Source: Loktanella sp. M215 (GTDB taxonomy: Bacteria > Pseudomonadota > Alphaproteobacteria > Rhodobacterales > Rhodobacteraceae). Taken from it: DNA of 64,000 nt. This document shows, piece after piece, positions 60,114 to 64,000 of the stretch (position 1 is the stretch's first letter; each line of letters opens with the position of its first letter). The translations under genes and the position numbers were made by a program. The DNA is taken from assembly GCF_021735925.1 (NCBI RefSeq), contig NZ_WMEA01000001.1, positions 62,001 to 126,000 of the forward strand, given 5' to 3'. A model generated the notes under the pieces. It worked only from the letters and a program-made list of their open reading frames with translations, made no database searches and was not told the origin of the DNA.

Positions 60114-60206
60114 GGTTCGCGCCTTCGGCAGCTCGGAAAAGATCGTCGCGACCCGGCCTGTGCCGGATCGGACCCTGTTTCAGTCATCCTTGCGGATCGA
60201 CGGCGA

Positions 60207-61037
60207 TCAGACGCCGTTCTGTGCCTTCGCCTCGACCAGCCAGGCGTCATAGACCTCTTGGCTGACAACCTTGACCGTGATCGGCATGAATGCATGATCC
60301 TTGCCGCACAGCTCGGAGCACTGACCGAAGTAGATGCCTTCCTTGTCCGGGTTGAACCAAAGCTGCGCCAGACGGCCCGGCACGGCATCCTGCTTGACCC
60401 CGAAGGCCGGGACGGTCCAGGAGTGGATCACGTCAGCACCGGTCAGCTGCATCACGACGGTCTTGCCGACCGGCAGGATGATCGCCTGATCGGTCGCCAG
60501 CTTATAAAGGTCGTCGCTGTAGCCGTAGTCGGCCAGCTCGTCCGGTGCCAGCATGAACGAATCGAATGCAACGCCTTCGTCGACGTATTCGTAGCCCCAG
60601 TACCACTGGTAGCCCGTCACCTTGATCGTGATGTCGCCGTCGGGGATTTCCTGCTGGTTGAACAGCACGGGCAGAGAGAAGGCGCCGATGAAAACCAGAA
60701 TGATGATCGGCACGACCGTCCATGCGATTTCCAGCGGGCTGTTGTGCGTGAAGCCAGCGGGCTTGGGGTTCGACTTGTGGTTATACTTGATGAAGACCCA
60801 GATCATCAGACCGGTGACGAACAGCGTGATCGCGGTGATGATCCACAGCAGCATGCCATCCAGCCAGTGCACGTCGCGCGCGATGCTGGTCGCCGCTTCC
60901 TGAAAGCCGATTCCGCCCGGATGCGGTGCGCCGATGACGGGCAGCTCCACATTCACGTCCTGCGCGCGGGCCGTGGCACCGGCCAGTATCAGACCCATGG
61001 TGGTCCAGGCAGTCTTGGCGAAATTGCTCAGTCGCAT
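60207..61037 (-). CDS. ctaC: Cytochrome c oxidase subunit II
   Basis: A 276-residue CuA-bearing subunit. The signal peptide (about 1-25, ending ATARA) is followed by two transmembrane helices and a periplasmic cupredoxin domain. CuA ligands are complete in the C-terminal motif: Cys240, Cys244, His248 and Met251 (GQCSELCGKDHAFM), with an upstream His in VIHSWTVPAFG. First gene of the ctaC-ctaB-small-ctaG-ctaE set, divergent from tldD across 209 bp. Confidence 0.97.
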   Translation of the reverse strand: MRLSNFAKTAWTTMGLILAGATARAQDVNVELPVIGAPHPGGIGFQEAATSIARDVHWLDGMLLWIITAITLFVTGLMIWVFIKYNHKSNPKPAGFTHNSPLEIAWTVVPIIILVFIGAFSLPVLFNQQEIPDGDITIKVTGYQWYWGYEYVDEGVAFDSFMLAPDELADYGYSDDLYKLATDQAIILPVGKTVVMQLTGADVIHSWTVPAFGVKQDAVPGRLAQLWFNPDKEGIYFGQCSELCGKDHAFMPITVKVVSQEVYDAWLVEAKAQNGV

Positions 61038-61246
61038 GTCATTCCCTTATGATCTCGCGCCGGGTTTTGCCCTGCGGCGTGACGACGGTGCGACGTCGGT
61101 GCCATGACGGCCGTCGCACAATCCCGTTGTATCCTGCCGTGCGTGTCCCATATCCTGAAGGACAACTCAAGAACCACGATTGCGGCAAAGGGACGCTTTG
61201 GCGCAGGTCTGTGGTCATCACGTCCCGATCCCAAGGATGCGCCGCC

Positions 61247-62665
61247 ATGACAGACGACCGATTTCGCCCTTTTGACACGCATTTGGATCAGGACACGGCC
61301 CTTGCCCTGCTAAGAGAGGCGACGCTGGGCGCCGACGACGGCGAATTGTTCATCGAACGCCGCCGGTCCGAAAGCCTTGTGCTGGACGATGGTCGGGTCA
61401 AGACCGCCAACTACGACGCCTCCGAAGGATTCGGCCTGCGCGCGGTTCGCGGCGAGCGGGCGGGCTATGCCCATGCCACGACGATCGACGAGGCGGCGCT
61501 GCGCCGCGCGGTCGGCACCGCGCGTCTGGCGGTGGGTGACGGCGGTGGCACGATGGCGCCCGGTCCGCAGGGGACCAACGTCAAGCTTTACAGCGACGTG
61601 GACCCTGTGGCCGAGGCCAGCTTTCCGGCAAAGATCGACCTGTTGCGCCAGATCGACGCCTTTGCCCGCGACCTTGATCCCCGCGTGGTGCAGGTCAGCG
61701 CATCCCTTGGCGCGTCCCAGCAAGAGGTCGTGATCCTGCGCCCCGAAGGCACGATGGTCACGGACGTCCGCCCGATGAGCCGGATCAACATCAGCATCAT
61801 CGTCGAACAGGACGGCCAGCGCGAAAGCGGCAGCATGGGCGGCGGCGGTCGCGCCTCTCTCATCGGTCTGATCGACACCGCGCACTGGCAGGGCGTCGCC
61901 CGCGAGGCGCTGCGCATCGCCCTCGTCAACCTTGACGCGGAACCGGCGCCCGCCGGCGTGATGGACGTCGTCCTCGGCCCGGGCTGGCCCGGCATCCTGC
62001 TGCACGAGGCGATCGGCCACGGGTTGGAGGGCGATTTCAACCGCAAGGGCAGCAGCGCCTTTGCCGGTCTGATGGGTCAGCAGATCGCAGCCAAGGGCGT
62101 CACCGTGCTGGATGATGGCACGATTCCCGACCGCCGCGGGTCGATCACCGTGGACGACGAGGGCACACCGTCGGCGAAGAATGTACTGATCGAGGATGGC
62201 GTGCTGGTCGGCTACATGCAGGACCGGCAGAACGCACGGCTGATGGGGGTCGCGCCCACCGGCAACGGGCGGCGCGAATCCTATGCCCATGCACCGATGC
62301 CGCGCATGACGAACACCTACATGCTGGCCGGCGACACCGCGCCCGCGTCCCTCGTGGCGGATCTGAAGGACGGGATCTATGCCGTGGGATTCGGTGGCGG
62401 TCAGGTCGACATTACGAACGGCAAGTTCGTCTTTTCCTGCACCGAAGCCTACCGCGTGAAGGACGGCGTCGTGGGCCGCCCGATCAAGGGCGCCACGCTG
62501 ATCGGCGACGGAGCGACGGCCCTGCGGCAGATCCGCGGGATCGGCAACGATCTGGCGCTGGATCCGGGTATCGGCAACTGCGGCAAGGCCGGTCAGTGGG
62601 TGCCGGTGGGCGTCGGCCAACCCAGCCTGCTGATCGGCGGCCTGACGGTCGGCGGATCGGCCTGA
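61247..62665 (+). CDS. tldD: Metalloprotease TldD
   Basis: A 472-residue partner of TldE (PmbA) in a zinc protease that processes small peptides and, in enterobacteria, CcdA antitoxin and microcins. HEAIGHGLEGDFNRKGSS contains the HExxxH metal-binding motif; the segment YMQDRQNARLMG and ESYAHAPMPRMTNTYM are also diagnostic. The start at 61247 has AAGGA upstream and leaves out an unrelated upstream extension. Its partner gene is not in the window. Confidence 0.95.
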   Translation: MTDDRFRPFDTHLDQDTALALLREATLGADDGELFIERRRSESLVLDDGRVKTANYDASEGFGLRAVRGERAGYAHATTIDEAALRRAVGTARLAVGDGGGTMAPGPQGTNVKLYSDVDPVAEASFPAKIDLLRQIDAFARDLDPRVVQVSASLGASQQEVVILRPEGTMVTDVRPMSRINISIIVEQDGQRESGSMGGGGRASLIGLIDTAHWQGVAREALRIALVNLDAEPAPAGVMDVVLGPGWPGILLHEAIGHGLEGDFNRKGSSAFAGLMGQQIAAKGVTVLDDGTIPDRRGSITVDDEGTPSAKNVLIEDGVLVGYMQDRQNARLMGVAPTGNGRRESYAHAPMPRMTNTYMLAGDTAPASLVADLKDGIYAVGFGGGQVDITNGKFVFSCTEAYRVKDGVVGRPIKGATLIGDGATALRQIRGIGNDLALDPGIGNCGKAGQWVPVGVGQPSLLIGGLTVGGSA

Positions 62666-62759
62666 CGTTATTTTCGCGATGCGGCTGTTTTGATTCAGCT
62701 TTGATTAAGGATTGCGATTCTAGACTGAGGGTGCAGCAAGGCGAAGGTTTGGTTCAGAC

Positions 62760-63884
62760 GTGGCTTTTCACCCGACCACTCACCAAAAATCCCCCCGGGA
62801 TGACCCCAGGTTCCAGAACCTTCGCTTGCTGCGATCCCGTCGTGTCGGACCTGCGACCTACCGTCGGCTGATTGCCGAACATGGGTCCGCCGACGGGGCG
62901 CTTGCGGCCCTGCCGGCCATCGCGGCTGCGGCTGGCGTCGCTGATTATGAAATCTGTCCCGCAGGTGTCGTCATTGCAGAGATGAAGGCCGGTCACGCCG
63001 CGGGGGCACGCCTGCTGATGCAGGGCGATCCTGACTGGCCTCCGGCGATCGACGATCTGTCCGACGCACCGCCTTTGCTGTGGGCGCTGGGACGCGTGGA
63101 CCTGCTGCACCGCCCGATGATCGCCATGGTGGGCGCGCGCAATGCCTCGTCGCTGGGGACCCGGATGGCGAAGGCCCTGGCCAGCGATCTGACCGCCGCG
63201 GGGTATGTCGTCGTGTCCGGGCTGGCGCGCGGGATCGATGCCGCTGCCCACCACGCCGCACTGGCCGGCGGCACGGTGGCGGTGCAGGCGGGCGGCGTCG
63301 ATGTCATCTATCCTGTCGAAAATACCGATCTGGCCCATCTGATCGCGGCACAGGGCCTGCGCCTGTCGGAAATGCCCATGGGTCTGCAACCGCAGGCGCG
63401 GCACTTTCCGGCGCGCAACCGCATCATTGCGGGCCTGTCCCGCGCCGTCATCGTGGTCGAGGCCGCCGCCAAATCCGGCAGCCTGATCACCGCCCGCGAC
63501 GCGCTGGATCAGCACCGCGACGTGCTGGCGGTGCCGGGTCATCCGTTCGATGCCCGCGCCGCCGGGTGCAACATGCTGATCCGCGACGGCGCGCAACTGG
63601 TGCGATCCGCCGCCGACGTGATCGAGGCATTGGGCGCCCGGCCCGCAGCCCCCCTGCCGCTGACGATTCCGGACCAGCCCCCGGCACCGCGCCGCACCCT
63701 GCAGGAAGCGGCGGCATTGCATAACCAGATCCTCGATCGGCTGGGAGCCTCGCCTGTGGCAGAGGATCAGTTGATCCGCGATCTGGGCAGCCCCTCACCG
63801 CTGGTCGCGCCGGTGCTGATCGACCTCGAACTGGACGGTCGGATCGCCCGATCGGCGGGCGGTCTGCTGTCACGGGTCAGTTGA
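62760..63884 (+). CDS. dprA: DNA-processing protein DprA
   Basis: Loads RecA on incoming single-stranded DNA during transformation. The 374-residue protein has an N-terminal SAM-like region (about 15-80), the DprA Rossmann fold (IAMVGARNASSLGTRMAK; VVSGLARGIDAAAHHAAL; FPARNRIIAGLSRAVIVVEA; SGSLITARDALDQHRDVLAVPG) and a C-terminal winged-helix domain (about 310-370). It starts with GTG at 62760 with no strong ribosome-binding site, so the exact start is uncertain. The 94-bp gap after tldD may hold its promoter. Confidence 0.94.
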   Translation: MAFHPTTHQKSPRDDPRFQNLRLLRSRRVGPATYRRLIAEHGSADGALAALPAIAAAAGVADYEICPAGVVIAEMKAGHAAGARLLMQGDPDWPPAIDDLSDAPPLLWALGRVDLLHRPMIAMVGARNASSLGTRMAKALASDLTAAGYVVVSGLARGIDAAAHHAALAGGTVAVQAGGVDVIYPVENTDLAHLIAAQGLRLSEMPMGLQPQARHFPARNRIIAGLSRAVIVVEAAAKSGSLITARDALDQHRDVLAVPGHPFDARAAGCNMLIRDGAQLVRSAADVIEALGARPAAPLPLTIPDQPPAPRRTLQEAAALHNQILDRLGASPVAEDQLIRDLGSPSPLVAPVLIDLELDGRIARSAGGLLSRVS

Positions 63885-64000
63885 CAGCGCCGAACCTAAA
63901 AAAATCCGTCATGCAATTCAGTGCGTTACGCGGAAAGTCCGATCTTCGGACTGGCGAAGCCGGTCTGCATTGACAACTTAGGGCCAAGCCGCCCATGTTG
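63885..64000. other. Region downstream of dprA, to the window end
   Basis: It contains a 7-bp hairpin, AGTCCGA-TCT-TTCGGACT-type (63936-63952), without a T-run, and a TTGACA hexamer (63970-63975) that could be the -35 box of a gene starting beyond the window. No coding frame is visible. Confidence 0.4.

Noticed and set aside
1..64000. tRNA, rRNA or prophage genes
   Set aside because: I found no tRNA-like TTCGAATC arm, no rRNA segment and no phage structural or integrase cluster; the only tyrosine recombinase is xerC in its housekeeping context.

Overview
The window is GC-rich and gene-dense, with genes packed on both strands and many 1-11 bp overlaps. Gene content and order point to an alphaproteobacterium of the Rhodobacterales (Roseobacter/Rhodobacteraceae group). 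The evidence is the ctaC-ctaB-small ORF-ctaG-ctaE-surf1-thrC-M16 run, the cysG-DUF2849-cysI-cysH-DUF934-fpr sulfite-reduction operon with a divergent Lrp/AsnC regulator, a DUF484-xerC pair divergent from priA, phosphatidylcholine synthase, a B12-dependent class II ribonucleotide reductase and a dctPQM TRAP operon. It reads as chromosome. I see no rRNA, tRNA, CRISPR array or prophage.

Layout. 1-10.5 kb: prmA, msrA, a fosmidomycin-resistance-like exporter, priA, DUF484-xerC, pcs, an EamA exporter, ogt and a transglutaminase-like protein. 10.7-14 kb: dctPQM uptake system. 14.1-16.3 kb: a cobalamin-binding-type regulator divergent from a cytochrome P450. 16.3-22.4 kb: Lrp/AsnC regulator and the assimilatory sulfite-reduction operon, closed by a rho-independent terminator. 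22.5-29.4 kb: a small NTF2-like protein, an Ala-rich membrane-anchored protein, infC with an apparent non-AUG start and a duplicated 3' tail, a large OmpA-family protein with a 25-unit ADQAA repeat, and a DedA-PAP2-LssY fusion. 29.4-34 kb: acyl-CoA ligase, DUF1489 protein and nrdJ.

34-38.2 kb is the one clearly accessory stretch. It holds an IS3-family element, a 5'-truncated gene resembling the end of a TniQ-type transposition protein, a 188-bp segment bounded by 30-bp inverted repeats, a small metal-handling cluster (DUF302, a 38-aa membrane peptide, a cupredoxin) and a decayed, internally deleted second copy of the same IS.

38.4-64 kb is again core-like: a Lys-rich small protein, an unassigned polytopic membrane protein, ptsP, ecsC, GNAT and flavin-reductase genes, an NMT1/THI5-type ABC transporter, a SulP permease, mtnP-apt purine/MTA salvage, an FAD-linked dehydrogenase, a lipoprotein hydrolase, rimJ-like, M16 protease, thrC, surf1, the cytochrome aa3 oxidase biogenesis operon, tldD and dprA.

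The least ordinary signals are the inverted-repeat and TniQ-like relics between two IS copies, the infC start and tail duplication, a dispersed approximately 33-bp intergenic repeat (three copies, one supplying the end of the P450 gene), the OmpA minisatellite, and the B12-type regulator with an altered DxHxxG motif. All family assignments are from reading the sequence; no database search was run.
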